From NCBI RefSeq assembly GCF_900113025.1, contig NZ_FONT01000005.1, forward strand, positions 203,215 to 267,214: a stretch of 64,000 nucleotides of DNA, read 5' to 3'. Of this stretch, positions 25,621-34,536 are shown in pieces. The stretch's first letter is position 1, and the number at the start of each line of letters is the position of its first letter. A model generated the notes under the pieces. That model did not search any database, was not told the origin of the DNA, and saw nothing but the letters and a program-made list of their open reading frames with translations. The stretch is from Alteribacillus iranensis. Its GTDB lineage: Bacteria; Bacillota; Bacilli; Bacillales; Marinococcaceae. The position numbers and the translations under genes were made by a program.

Positions 25621-26352
25621 ATGTTTCAACATGTTTTAAATAACACTTCACATCGTACATCTCCGCTGCCGACAGGCCCCTGGGTGATGACACAGCGCTG
25701 GGATCACTTACTGTTTATGCATTGGCCTGTCACTCCCGAAATTATAAAGAAACATGTACCAGAAGGAATGACAGTAGATACGTTTGATAGAAACGCTTGG
25801 ATCACTATTATTCCATTTAAAATTGGTGATATGCGTTTTCGAAAACTTCCTCCGTTCCCATTTTTAAAATCGATGCTTGAAGTAAATGTGAGAACCTACG
25901 TCCGCAGAAATGGTGTGCCTGGTATTTATTTTTTTAGCCTCGAGGCTAGTAAACTTCCGGCTGTGATTGGTGCGAGAGCGGCCACCCTTCCCTATTATCA
26001 TGCAGATATGCACATGAAATCTATAACTGATACTTTCTATTATGAAAGTAAAAGAAAAGGCTCACAAGCCGCTTTAAGCCTTTCTTATCGTCCTGTCTCT
26101 GCTCCCTTCTTTCCTGAGGAAAATACTCTTGATGAATGGTTATTAGAAAGATATTGGCTTTGGACAAACCGAAACGGAACGATCTACTCTGATGGCATAC
26201 ATCATAAAAAATGGGAAGTTTATCACGCAGAAGCTAGCATAGAAGTTATGAGCCTGGCTTCCTTTCTTCCTGAAAACATTTTTGAGCGACCACCTCTCCT
26301 CCACTATGCCCTAACAAAAAGAGTTTTGTTTTGGCCAATAAGAAAAGAATAA
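25621..26352 (+). CDS. DUF2071 (YqjF-like) family protein
   Basis: About 243 residues. The ATG at 25621 follows AAAGGGGGAGAATC; an in-frame ATG at 25600 lacks such a site. It shows the DUF2071 pattern WVMTQRWDHLLFMHWPV near the start, then HVPEGMTVDTFDRNAWITII, NVRTYVRRNGVPGIYFFSLE and LPYYHADM. The fold is acetoacetate-decarboxylase-like, but no enzymatic role is established for the family. It stands alone between two small intergenic gaps. Confidence 0.82.
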   Translation: MFQHVLNNTSHRTSPLPTGPWVMTQRWDHLLFMHWPVTPEIIKKHVPEGMTVDTFDRNAWITIIPFKIGDMRFRKLPPFPFLKSMLEVNVRTYVRRNGVPGIYFFSLEASKLPAVIGARAATLPYYHADMHMKSITDTFYYESKRKGSQAALSLSYRPVSAPFFPEENTLDEWLLERYWLWTNRNGTIYSDGIHHKKWEVYHAEASIEVMSLASFLPENIFERPPLLHYALTKRVLFWPIRKE

Positions 26353-26443
26353 TAAGTTTACTGTTTTTTAATTTATGAGTGTACATTGAAGCTGCTTTCC
26401 CTATGTTAAAATAAAAATAAAATGAATAAAGAGGAGTGTTACA

Positions 26444-26821
26444 ATGGGAATTTTTGACGGTATAATGGGAAATGCCTCCGAAATTGATGCCGGGAAGGCT
26501 GAGAAAGAATTAAATGAGCTTTTAGCAGAATCAGAAACTGTAGAGCATGCTTACCAGCTTATCCGTGACATGTTTATTTTTACAAACAGACGGCTTATCC
26601 TAGTAGATAAACAAGGGGTCACCGGTAAGAAAACAGAATATCATTCTATCCCATATGGAAATATTACTCATTTTTCTGTAGAAACGGCAGGTTCCTTCGA
26701 CTTAGATGCGGAATTAAAAATCTGGCTGTCAGGCAGCAGTGCTCCCATCGAAAAAACATTCAATAAACAACTAAATATTTTTAAAGTGCAACGTGTACTT
26801 GCAGAATACGTAACGAAGTAG
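26444..26821 (+). CDS. Bacterial PH-domain protein (bPH_1 type)
   Basis: 125 residues. A helical start (MGIFDGIMGNASEIDAGKAE) leads into a bacterial pleckstrin-homology-like domain: LIRDMFIFTNRRLILVDKQG, KTEYHSIPYGNITHFSVETA, then a C-terminal helix. Such proteins are soluble and of unknown role. The ATG follows AGAGGAGTGTTACA. It is a single-gene unit. Confidence 0.8.
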   Translation: MGIFDGIMGNASEIDAGKAEKELNELLAESETVEHAYQLIRDMFIFTNRRLILVDKQGVTGKKTEYHSIPYGNITHFSVETAGSFDLDAELKIWLSGSSAPIEKTFNKQLNIFKVQRVLAEYVTK

Positions 26822-26943
26822 ATCTTCTTAATTTTAAAAATATAATAAATTTATGTTTGAAACCGTTAACATGATTTGTTACAATTATGTCGAAATCATT
26901 AACATTCCATAATTATCCTTTGTCTTTGTCCGGATAAAGTCCA

Positions 26944-27291
26944 TTGTGGAAGATGTTAAGGAAGATGAGACAATTGTATCCTAAAGAAACAGTATATATT
27001 GTAGGAGAAGCAAAATCTCCTCAAAATAATCCAATCACAAAACAATACCATACTTTCTTCGTCGGCTTTGTCATCGATGAAACAAACAATCGAATTGTCG
27101 ATGTTGATTGTACTTCCATTCTTGGGTTAACGAAGAGATTTATCCAAGATCTATTTATAGGGGAAGTGTTTTGGGATAGTGAAACTATTATTCAAAGTAT
27201 CGAAAAGAGATATTTAGGATCATCCCAGAAAGCACTCATTGTCGCTTACAAAAACGCCAAAAAAAAATATAGACAAGCACTAGACGAGTGA
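26944..27291 (+). CDS. DUF3870 domain-containing protein
   Basis: About 105-115 residues with the DUF3870 pattern KETVYIVGEAKSP near the start, QYHTFFVGFVIDETNNRIVDVDCT and FWDSETIIQSIEKRYLGSSQKALIVAYKNA. The start is uncertain: the longest frame opens at TTG 26944, an ATG lies at 26965, and a TTG at 26974 is placed 9 bp after GGAAG. The function is unknown; homologues often sit next to catabolic or racemase-like genes. A strong terminator follows. Confidence 0.78.
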   Translation: MWKMLRKMRQLYPKETVYIVGEAKSPQNNPITKQYHTFFVGFVIDETNNRIVDVDCTSILGLTKRFIQDLFIGEVFWDSETIIQSIEKRYLGSSQKALIVAYKNAKKKYRQALDE

Positions 27292-27323
27292 ATGACTGCT
27301 TTGTCTGTTTAATCACGCAGATG

Positions 27324-27372
27324 AAACCCAGTCAGTAAGAAATGAGCTTTTTTCTTACTGGCTGGGTTTTTA
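27324..27372 (+). terminator. Rho-independent terminator
   Basis: CCCAGTCAGTAAGAAA pairs with TTTCTTACTGGCTGGG (one G-U) around a short loop and is followed by TTTTTAT. It separates the DUF3870 gene from the DUF819 operon. Confidence 0.88.
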
Positions 27373-27403
27373 TATGCTTGTATTCATTGAAGGAGGAGCA
27401 CAC

Positions 27404-28576
27404 ATGATTCAAGATAGTTTTTTATATTTAGGGGTATTAATGGGATTAGCTGCTATTGTAGCTTATCTGGAAAAAACCTTTTCCGGCCGTAAGTTTTTCA
27501 AATTTGTTCCTGGTATTGTACTTATTTATTTTGGCGGGGCTTTCTTAAAGACTACTGGAATTTTAGGTGATTCCGAAGTTATTGATAGTACCTACAGCAA
27601 TGTTAGAGATGTTCTCTTGCCTACGCTTATCCTGCTCATGCTTTTAAATTGTGATTTAAGAAAATTGGTAAAACTTGGGCCAAAAATGTTACTTGGTTAT
27701 GCGATCGCGGTAGTCAGTATCGTGGCGGGGTTTGTAGTAACTTATCTCATTTTCCAAGGATTTTATGCAGAGAATACATGGCAGGCTTTTGGCGCACTCG
27801 CCGGCAGCTGGACTGGAGGTTCTGCTAACCTCGCCATTATTCAAGGAATCTTAGAAGTACCAGAAAATATTTTTGGATATGTTCTTGTGATGGATACGAT
27901 TAATTATTCTGTTTGGGTCATGATTATGTTCTGGTTAGTACCTTTTGCGGCCGCTTTTAACCGTTGGACAAAAGCAGATACCGCACATTTAGATGCTGTA
28001 AGTGAGGATTTAATTAGAGAGCATGAAGAAAACGATAAGCAACCTGGCATGTCGTTTATCCATTTGATTGGCTTACTCGGTATTGGTGTCTTCACTTCTT
28101 CCGTCGCAGCTACTGTCGCTAATTATCTACCAAGTTTCGGCACCGTGGTAAACGCTACAACCTGGACAATCTTTCTCGTTTCCATCGTCGGGGTACTGCT
28201 TGCCATGACAAAAGTTAAATCCATTCCAGGTTCTATGGACATAGCTAATGTTCTATTATACATGGTCATCGCTTTAATCGCTTCGAGGGCTGACTTTTCA
28301 CAAATTTTACAAGCCCCTGTTTACATTGTATCCGGGTTTATGATTTTAGCGATTCATGCTATCGTCTTGGCCCTTGCAGCCAAAATATTTAAGTTTGACT
28401 TGTTTACATTGGGCGTTTCGAGCCTAGCTAATATTGGAGGGATGGCTTCTGCTCCTCTTATCGCTGGAGCTTATCACCGGGCATTGATACCAATTGGAGT
28501 ATTAATGGCTTTGGCTGGATCTTTCTTAGGTACTTATATTGGGCTCTTGACTGCACAAATTTTATCTTGGCTATAG
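27404..28576 (+). CDS. DUF819 family integral membrane protein, likely transporter for the muropeptide operon
   Basis: About 390 residues from the ATG at 27404 behind GAAGGAGGAGCACAC; the upstream frame to 27374 overlaps the terminator and is not preferred. About ten hydrophobic segments and the DUF819 landmarks FGALAGSWTGGSANLAI, LLPTLILLMLLNCDLRK and SSLANIGGMASAPLIA are seen. The two GG-containing motifs in antiparallel halves suggest a transporter fold. It is followed after 19 bp by an L-Ala-D/L-Glu epimerase and then an NlpC/P60 endopeptidase, so uptake of cell-wall peptides is the natural guess. No transport has been shown for the family to my knowledge. Confidence 0.82.
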   Translation: MIQDSFLYLGVLMGLAAIVAYLEKTFSGRKFFKFVPGIVLIYFGGAFLKTTGILGDSEVIDSTYSNVRDVLLPTLILLMLLNCDLRKLVKLGPKMLLGYAIAVVSIVAGFVVTYLIFQGFYAENTWQAFGALAGSWTGGSANLAIIQGILEVPENIFGYVLVMDTINYSVWVMIMFWLVPFAAAFNRWTKADTAHLDAVSEDLIREHEENDKQPGMSFIHLIGLLGIGVFTSSVAATVANYLPSFGTVVNATTWTIFLVSIVGVLLAMTKVKSIPGSMDIANVLLYMVIALIASRADFSQILQAPVYIVSGFMILAIHAIVLALAAKIFKFDLFTLGVSSLANIGGMASAPLIAGAYHRALIPIGVLMALAGSFLGTYIGLLTAQILSWL

Positions 28577-28595
28577 AAAAGAAAGGTGACATCTT

Positions 28596-29666
28596 ATGAA
28601 AATTACTAGTATTGAAACGAAACCTGTATCCATCGAACTCCATAAACCATTTAAAACAGCATTGCGGACTGCAACCACTATTGAAACACTTCAGGTAAAA
28701 ATCATTTTAGAGAATGGACAAGAGGGATTAGGTGCAGCTTCTTCTACAGAGAGAATAACTGGTGACTCTTTAGTCAGCATTGAACAAATTATTAATGGGC
28801 CTATGAAAGAGTTATTGCTTTATCGCGATATCGAAAAGATAGAAACACTATTATCTGAGCTGCAGCAAACGGTTGTTGGAAATACAAGTGCCAAGGCGGC
28901 CGTCGACATTGCTCTTCATGATGCTTATAGTCAATTGTATCAACTGCCACTTTATCAATTGCTGGGGGGTGAAACGAATAAAATTGAGACAGATATCACC
29001 ATCGGTATAGATGAACCTTCTATCATGCATGAGGAAGCAAAATCCCTCACAAATCAAGGGTACTCCGCGTTAAAGATTAAGGTAGGTCATAGTGAGGAAT
29101 TAGATTTGGAGCGTATTCGTTCCGTACGGCAAGCGGTTGGTTCGGAAGCTCTCCTTCGTCTAGACGCCAATCAAGGCTGGGACAGTAAACAAGCAGTTCG
29201 ATTGATCCAAAAACTAGAAGACGACAATTTAGGCATTGAATTAGTGGAGCAACCTGTATCGGCACATGACTTCTCAGGCTTAAAATTCATACGTGAACGT
29301 GTAAACACACCCATTATGGCTGATGAAAGTATATTTTCTCCGTACGACACTCTACGCCTTCTAAAAGAAGAAGCAGTGGATCTCTTAAACATTAAACTTA
29401 TGAAATGTGGAGGAATACGACGCGCTTATCAAATTGCAGATATAGCAGAAGCTGCTGGTGTGGAATGTATGATTGGGAGCATGATGGAATCTTCCATATC
29501 TGTAACTGCCGCTGCCCACCTTGCTACCGCTCATAAAAATATTACTCGCTATGATTTGGATGCACCGCTCTGGCTGAAAAATGAAATATTCAAGGGAGGG
29601 ATGCAATTCGATGGAAAACATGTTTCATTAGACGAAGCACCAGGACTTGGATTGGAAGAACAATAA
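28596..29666 (+). CDS. ykfB: L-Ala-D/L-Glu (dipeptide) epimerase, enolase superfamily
   Basis: 356 residues, muconate-lactonizing-enzyme subgroup. The catalytic KxK (Lys160, Lys162 in ALKIKVG), metal ligands Asp190 (RLDANQGW), Glu218 (ELVEQP) and Asp243 (MADES) and the opposite-face base Lys267 (NIKLMK) are all present. It interconverts L-Ala-D-Glu and L-Ala-L-Glu in murein peptide recycling. It is placed between the DUF819 membrane protein and an NlpC/P60 endopeptidase, as ykfB and ykfC are neighbours in B. subtilis. The ATG follows GAAAGGTGACATCTT. Confidence 0.9.
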   Translation: MKITSIETKPVSIELHKPFKTALRTATTIETLQVKIILENGQEGLGAASSTERITGDSLVSIEQIINGPMKELLLYRDIEKIETLLSELQQTVVGNTSAKAAVDIALHDAYSQLYQLPLYQLLGGETNKIETDITIGIDEPSIMHEEAKSLTNQGYSALKIKVGHSEELDLERIRSVRQAVGSEALLRLDANQGWDSKQAVRLIQKLEDDNLGIELVEQPVSAHDFSGLKFIRERVNTPIMADESIFSPYDTLRLLKEEAVDLLNIKLMKCGGIRRAYQIADIAEAAGVECMIGSMMESSISVTAAAHLATAHKNITRYDLDAPLWLKNEIFKGGMQFDGKHVSLDEAPGLGLEEQ

Positions 29667-29679
29667 CTCGGAGGTGTTC

Positions 29680-30684
29680 ATGATGAAAACACGTATACTC
29701 TTTCTTATTTCGATTGTGGTATTTGTTACATTAAGTGCACATAGCGTATTTGCAGAAAATAAGGAATCCAATACTGCATTTGTTGATGTATCAGTCGCTA
29801 CCTTATGGTCCGAACCACATATAGATCGTTCCATTGACAAGCCTGCCGTTTCTCATCCGGTTGATATGTGGGAGTGGACTACGAGTATGAACTATAATGA
29901 AAAACTTTGGCTTGTAGGAAACCTTCAAACTCAAGCTCTTTATGGCCAAAAAGTAACCATATTGGAGGACAGGGGAGAATGGGTAAAAGCTGCTGTTGAA
30001 GGACAACCAACACCGAAAAACGAATTAGGCTATCCAGCCTGGATGAAAAAATCGCAACTAACGTCTAGTCAACGATTCAATCACATGGAGCATCTTCCTT
30101 TTGCTTTAGTGACAAATCCCACGGCATGGTTATATGATACTCCTAAATTAGAGAACACCTTCAAAGAAGTTAGTTTTAATACAACCTTACCTGTCATTAA
30201 CCAAAAAGAACATGCTATTTTAGTCGCCACCCCTAATAGCGGAAATAAATGGATTTCTCCAAACGATGTGGCTATTTACAACTCGGAAAAAGATATACCT
30301 GATCCTAGTGAAGAGGACATTGTAAAAACAGCCAAGCAATTTTTAGATTTACCTTATTTATGGGCGGGTACTTCCGGATTTGGTTTTGATTGCTCCGGTT
30401 TTACCCATACCATCTATAAGTCTCATGGAATCACCATTCCTCGCGATTCATCAGTACAAGCGACACATGGTACTCCAGTCGCCAGAGAAGATTTGCAAAA
30501 AGGAGACTTGATCTTTTTTGCTTATGAGGAAGGGGAAGGAAGTGTTCATCACGTGTCCATGTATGTTGGTGACGGAAAAATGATTCATTCCCCTAATACG
30601 AGCAGCACCGTCGAAATTATTGAATTAGAAGGATCTGATTATGAAGTAGAGTATGCGGGAGCGAGACGATATCTCGATCATTAA
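29680..30684 (+). CDS. ykfC: NlpC/P60 endopeptidase (gamma-D-Glu-L-diamino acid endopeptidase, YkfC-like)
   Basis: About 334 residues from the ATG at 29680 (or 29683) behind GGAGG. An N-terminal signal peptide (ILFLISIVVFVTLSAHSVFA) is followed by two SH3-like domains (about 30-210) and a C-terminal NlpC/P60 domain. The catalytic Cys is in FGFDCSGFTH and the His in VHHVSMYVGDGKMIHSP. The domain plan is that of YkfC, which cuts gamma-D-Glu-diaminopimelate bonds in free muropeptides; the signal peptide places it outside the membrane. The 3' end runs into a bidirectional terminator. Confidence 0.87.
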   Translation: MMKTRILFLISIVVFVTLSAHSVFAENKESNTAFVDVSVATLWSEPHIDRSIDKPAVSHPVDMWEWTTSMNYNEKLWLVGNLQTQALYGQKVTILEDRGEWVKAAVEGQPTPKNELGYPAWMKKSQLTSSQRFNHMEHLPFALVTNPTAWLYDTPKLENTFKEVSFNTTLPVINQKEHAILVATPNSGNKWISPNDVAIYNSEKDIPDPSEEDIVKTAKQFLDLPYLWAGTSGFGFDCSGFTHTIYKSHGITIPRDSSVQATHGTPVAREDLQKGDLIFFAYEEGEGSVHHVSMYVGDGKMIHSPNTSSTVEIIELEGSDYEVEYAGARRYLDH

Positions 30685-30689
30685 TGGCG

Positions 30690-30727
30690 AAAGACATCGC
30701 CCTTCTACCAAAAGGGCGATGTCTTTT
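30690..30727. terminator. Bidirectional rho-independent terminator
   Basis: AAAGACATCGCCC and GGGCGATGTCTTT form a 13-bp stem with A and T runs on both sides. It lies between the convergent NlpC/P60 and SpoIIAA-like genes. Confidence 0.88.
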
Positions 30728-30730
30728 CAT

Positions 30731-31093
30731 TTAAGCTGATTTCTGTATCCAATTCCAAGCTTTGTCCTGTTCTTCTTTATTAAAATGTTTCACCGTCACC
30801 CCTGGAAGTATATCCCCCATTTTAGCAGAGACTGATATCCAGTTTTCATCACTAACAACAGCAAATTTATTAAATTGATTCCACCGCTTGGCGTCTACTT
30901 TCATCCCTTCCATTATTCCTTCTAAGGTCGGTCTATCCAATTGCTCTATTTCTGCATATATATTAAAAGGTTGATCATCATTGAACTGTACTTCCGCAAA
31001 TTGGTTCATTTTCTCAGCATCTTCCTTCGTTGGTTTGCCTTTAATCTCCACGGCAATCGTCTGTTCATCACGACTGGGCAGTAATCGAAACAA
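30731..31093 (-). CDS. SpoIIAA-like (STAS-fold) family protein
   Basis: 120 residues with the SpoIIAA-like family look (PF11964 type): an N-terminal IAVEIKGKPTKEDAEKM, then FNIYAEIEQLDRPTLEGIMEGMKV, FNKFAVVSDENWISVSAKM and VKHFNKEEQDKAWNWI. These proteins have a STAS-like fold of unknown role; they are not the sporulation anti-anti-sigma factor itself. It is a single gene, divergent from the antiporter. Confidence 0.75.
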   Translation of the reverse strand: MFRLLPSRDEQTIAVEIKGKPTKEDAEKMNQFAEVQFNDDQPFNIYAEIEQLDRPTLEGIMEGMKVDAKRWNQFNKFAVVSDENWISVSAKMGDILPGVTVKHFNKEEQDKAWNWIQKSA

Positions 31094-31262
31094 TGGGAAC
31101 CCTCCTCTAGTTGTTTTGTAAACATCTCATTCCCAACCACTAGATGAATGAAACAAAAGAGAGATGCGAAAACGTTTAATGAAAGGAATAATGGGTACTT
31201 TTCTATGTACCATACATTTTTACTACAATGCGATAAGCGAAAATAGGATAGAGGTAGATATA

Positions 31263-32771
31263 ATGTTAACAGCAAACATGTTCAGTGATTATTTTACGTT
31301 CATTGTCGGTGCTTTTCTTGTAGCGGGAGTTTTAGTAGCACGCTTTTCCAGCAAACTCGGACTTCCCTCTCTCATTCTCTTCATTTCCCTTGGAATGGTA
31401 ATGGGACCAGATGGTTTAGGCCTCCTCAATGTGTCAAATGTGGAGCTTGCTCAATTAATCGGTATTATCTCCCTTGTGATTATATTGTTTGAAGGCGGTC
31501 TTCACACTGATTGGACAACCATCCGTCCGGTTATGAAAACGGCAATTTCCCTGGCAACGCTTACTGTCTTTTTAACTTCAGCGATCCTATCATTATTTAC
31601 TTATTTCATTTTAGACTTAAGTATCATAGAGGCGTTTTTATTAGGAGCTTTAGTCGGGTCTACTGATGCAGCTGCCGTATTTGCGACCTTAAAAGGAAGA
31701 AACATTAATAAACGGTTAGGTTCAGCTATGGAAGGAGAGGCTGGGGTAAATGATCCAATGGCCGTTTTTTTAACTTTATCTGCCATTCAGCTGCTAGCTT
31801 CCCAACACAATAACATATGGTTTATGATAGGATCATTTTTTTGGCAGATGCTCGCAGGAGTGGCTATTGGTGTCATTATTGGCCGAATTGCTTCTCTCTG
31901 TATTAATCATATAAATATGGATACAGGCGGAATGTATCCCATCTTCACTTTGTCCACAGCTTTCCTCACCTATGGCGCTGCCCAATTTTCACAAGCAAGT
32001 GGATTCTTAGCTGTCTATGTCTGTGCGTTGGTGATTGGCAACCAAGACCTTACGAACAGATACACGATTTCTCGCTTTCACGAAGGACTTGCTTGGATTG
32101 GACAAATTACTATGTTTGTCATATTAGGTCTACTAGTCTATCCTCATGAAATATTCTCGTGGCAAGTCGTTTGGACGGGGCTACTTCTGTCTGTATGTTT
32201 AATGTTCATTGCCCGCCCCATAGCAGTATTTTTGTCGACTATAAAAATGGGCTATACCATTCGAGAAAAGCTGTTCTTATCATGGGCTGGATTAAGAGGA
32301 GCTGTTCCTATTGTTCTGGCAACATATCCTATCGTTGCTGGAGTAGAAAACAGCAGTGTCTATTTTAATATCGTATTTTTTATAGTATTAACTTCTGCTT
32401 TGCTGCAGGGAGCCTCCATCTCCTGGGTGGCGGAGAAGTTAAGCTTAACAGGAGAAAAAAAGAAATTTCCCTATCATTCACTGGAACTTCTTACCATCGG
32501 CAATGCTGACGCAAAGCTCGTTGAATTCCATGTAACCGAAAAAACTACAATGAAAGGGAAAAAGATAAAAGAACTTCCTCTCCCTGGTGATACAGCTGTT
32601 AATGCTTTAGTGAGAGATGGCGATGTCACACCTATTACAGATGATACCATGATTGAAGAAGGAGACTTATTATATATACTCGTATCTAATAAACATAAAG
32701 AAGAGCTTAAGGTCATGTTAGGTACAAAAAAAGAAAAAACAAGAAAAGAGGAAAAAGCGGAGGCTCGATAA
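31263..32771 (+). CDS. Potassium/proton antiporter (CPA1 family, NhaP2/KhaP type) with C-terminal TrkA-C domain
   Basis: About 502 residues from the ATG at 31263; the 33 extra codons back to 31164 look untranslated. About 12 membrane segments include FISLGMVMGPDGLGLL, LGALVGSTDAAAVFATLKGR (the ion-site TDAAA) and EGEAGVNDPMAVFLTL (paired acidic site NDP), plus LRGAVPIVLATYP. The cytoplasmic C-terminus (about 420-490) is a RCK_C/TrkA-C regulatory domain. It exchanges K+ (or Na+) for H+. It is directly followed by an alpha/beta hydrolase gene with no gap. Confidence 0.87.
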   Translation: MLTANMFSDYFTFIVGAFLVAGVLVARFSSKLGLPSLILFISLGMVMGPDGLGLLNVSNVELAQLIGIISLVIILFEGGLHTDWTTIRPVMKTAISLATLTVFLTSAILSLFTYFILDLSIIEAFLLGALVGSTDAAAVFATLKGRNINKRLGSAMEGEAGVNDPMAVFLTLSAIQLLASQHNNIWFMIGSFFWQMLAGVAIGVIIGRIASLCINHINMDTGGMYPIFTLSTAFLTYGAAQFSQASGFLAVYVCALVIGNQDLTNRYTISRFHEGLAWIGQITMFVILGLLVYPHEIFSWQVVWTGLLLSVCLMFIARPIAVFLSTIKMGYTIREKLFLSWAGLRGAVPIVLATYPIVAGVENSSVYFNIVFFIVLTSALLQGASISWVAEKLSLTGEKKKFPYHSLELLTIGNADAKLVEFHVTEKTTMKGKKIKELPLPGDTAVNALVRDGDVTPITDDTMIEEGDLLYILVSNKHKEELKVMLGTKKEKTRKEEKAEAR

Positions 32772-33740
32772 ATGAGAAAATGGATAGGGATGGCACTTGG
32801 ATTTATTGGTGTAGTAGTTATGATCGGTTTGTTGATCGCTGGTAACTACTTGTATAACGAGAGCGTCAAACGGGGAACAGAAGTCGAGCTATACCGAGGG
32901 GATGAGGAAGCGGCACCGGCTGGCGCATCTCTAACAACAGATACAGAAGATTCCGTTGTATCGGAAGCAGAAAGGTGGTTTGATCAACAGGAGATGAGCA
33001 TATTAGAACAAACTTCTTTTGATAATCTCCTGTTACGAGCTGCTTTTATTAATAACGAAAACTCGAATGGCAAAGCTGTCATTCTTGCACACGGATTTCG
33101 AAAACAAAAAGAAGACATGAAAGACTTAGCTTATTTTTATTATCAACAAGGGTTTGATATCCTTCTTCCCGACACGCGCGGACATGGGGAAAGTGAAGGA
33201 AATTATATTGGATACGGTTGGCATGATCGTTTAGATTATTTAAACTGGATTGACCGTTTAATCCATGACTATAAGTCAGAGTCTATTTTTTTACATGGTC
33301 AATCAATGGGGGCAGCATTAGTTCTCATGGTAAGCGGTGAGAAATTACCTAATGAAGTAAAAGGGATTATAGCCGACAGTGGCTATACGTCTGTCAAAGA
33401 GGAATTGGCCTATCAATTGAAACATATATATGGGCTTCCATCTTTCCCACTCCTTAACATAACAAGTGTTATTACAAAAGTGCGGTCTGGTTATTTTTTT
33501 GGAGAAGCATCAGCAATTGATCAAGTAGAAAACAATACAAGACCTTTACTTATCATTCACGGGGAAAAGGATGAGCTTGTGCCAACAGAAATGGCCCACA
33601 CTATTTACGAGACTGCCGGTGGAGAAAAAATGTTATGGACTGTTCCTAATGCAGGCCACATTCAATCATATAATACACAGCCTCAGCAGTTCGAAAAAAA
33701 ACTGAAAGAATTTATTACTAACGTACTTCATAAAAAGTAA
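32772..33740 (+). CDS. Membrane-anchored alpha/beta hydrolase (YqkD-like)
   Basis: 322 residues. An N-terminal membrane anchor (about 8-30) is followed by a hydrolase domain with VILAHGFRKQKEDM, LLPDTRGHGESEGNYIGYGW, the nucleophile in LHGQSMGAALVL, the Asp in IIHGEKDELVPTEMA and the His in NAGHIQSY. The active site should face outward. The ATG abuts the antiporter stop and its Shine-Dalgarno (GGAGG) lies inside that gene, so translation is coupled. The substrate is unknown. Confidence 0.83.
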   Translation: MRKWIGMALGFIGVVVMIGLLIAGNYLYNESVKRGTEVELYRGDEEAAPAGASLTTDTEDSVVSEAERWFDQQEMSILEQTSFDNLLLRAAFINNENSNGKAVILAHGFRKQKEDMKDLAYFYYQQGFDILLPDTRGHGESEGNYIGYGWHDRLDYLNWIDRLIHDYKSESIFLHGQSMGAALVLMVSGEKLPNEVKGIIADSGYTSVKEELAYQLKHIYGLPSFPLLNITSVITKVRSGYFFGEASAIDQVENNTRPLLIIHGEKDELVPTEMAHTIYETAGGEKMLWTVPNAGHIQSYNTQPQQFEKKLKEFITNVLHKK

Positions 33741-33845
33741 GCGTGTCCTTTTTAAGTTGTGAACTTTTTGTGTTCATTTTTAGAATAAAATGTTACAATG
33801 ATAGTAACATTTTTCATTTATCCAGTTATTAGGAGCGTGAGTACT

Positions 33846-34118
33846 GTGGGTGTTACTCTTATATTTATGCTATTGGCAACGCTTACACCATTTTTATTTG
33901 TTCAAATGAAGAAACAAGGTTTTGCTATTGCTCATACCGTTTTACTAATAGGAATGTGGATATATTTCTTTGAATCGGTCTTCCACACGGCTCCAGCCCT
34001 CTTTTCCGTTACAGCGATTATGTTTTATCTTAGCTTGATTGCCGCTGAAGTAGGGTGGGTTATGTTCATACTGCGCCTAGTAAAACCTCAGGGGAAATAT
34101 CAAAAAAGTTATCTATAA
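33846..34118 (+). CDS. Small integral membrane protein, unrecognised
   Basis: About 90 residues from a GTG at 33846 set 10 bp behind GGAG; the longest frame begins at an ATG at 33798. Three hydrophobic segments with short charged loops (VQMKKQ, RLVKPQGKYQKSYL) predict a three-helix membrane protein with positive ends inside. I do not recognise a family. It follows the alpha/beta hydrolase by about 100 bp and ends before the qox terminator. Confidence 0.6.
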   Translation: MGVTLIFMLLATLTPFLFVQMKKQGFAIAHTVLLIGMWIYFFESVFHTAPALFSVTAIMFYLSLIAAEVGWVMFILRLVKPQGKYQKSYL

Positions 34119-34200
34119 AGGTTGATCCAAAATAAACCCACTGCCTTTATTATCTCCAAATGAGCAAAATCCGTCCGTCTATCCGCGATAAATATACTAA

Positions 34201-34243
34201 AAACAATCCGAGTGATTCATCACGAACCACTCGGATTGTTTCA
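34201..34243 (-). terminator. Rho-independent terminator of the qox operon
   Basis: CAATCCGAGTG and CACTCGGATTG make an 11-bp stem. On the minus strand it is followed by TTTTTAG, on the plus strand by TTTC, so it mainly ends the leftward qox transcript. Confidence 0.8.
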
Positions 34244-34253
34244 TTTGTCTGCC

Positions 34254-34499
34254 TTATTCCTTCTCTTCTTTCACTTGTACGTTACTTAATTGAATTAATG
34301 CTTGAAGAAAAGCGACAACGGAAGTAACACCGAACACACTTTTTACTACATATCCTTCACTGGAGTACATAGCGCCCCACAAAGTAAAAGCAGCCAATAT
34401 AACACAAAATGTAAAAACTACAATAGTTTTTATTTGCTTTCTACTTATTGCGGAATCTGTTTCTACAATGGAAGAATGAGGTTTCCCTTTCGTATTCAT
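34254..34499 (-). CDS. Small membrane protein at the end of the qox operon, QoxD-like
   Basis: 81 residues: a polar N-terminus, then two membrane segments (about 24-42 and 55-70) and an acidic tail. The hydrophobic part resembles the second half of QoxD, with a shared W-G/A-A turn at the end of one helix and FLQALIQL against AIIQAGIQLF in the next. It starts 37 bp after the qoxD stop and lies before the operon terminator. An accessory or duplicated subunit IV of the quinol oxidase is possible; no family assignment is certain. Confidence 0.6.
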   Translation of the reverse strand: MNTKGKPHSSIVETDSAISRKQIKTIVVFTFCVILAAFTLWGAMYSSEGYVVKSVFGVTSVVAFLQALIQLSNVQVKEEKE

Positions 34500-34536
34500 A
34501 TCGGCCTTCCCCTTCTTAAGTTAAGAGTAATGTTCG

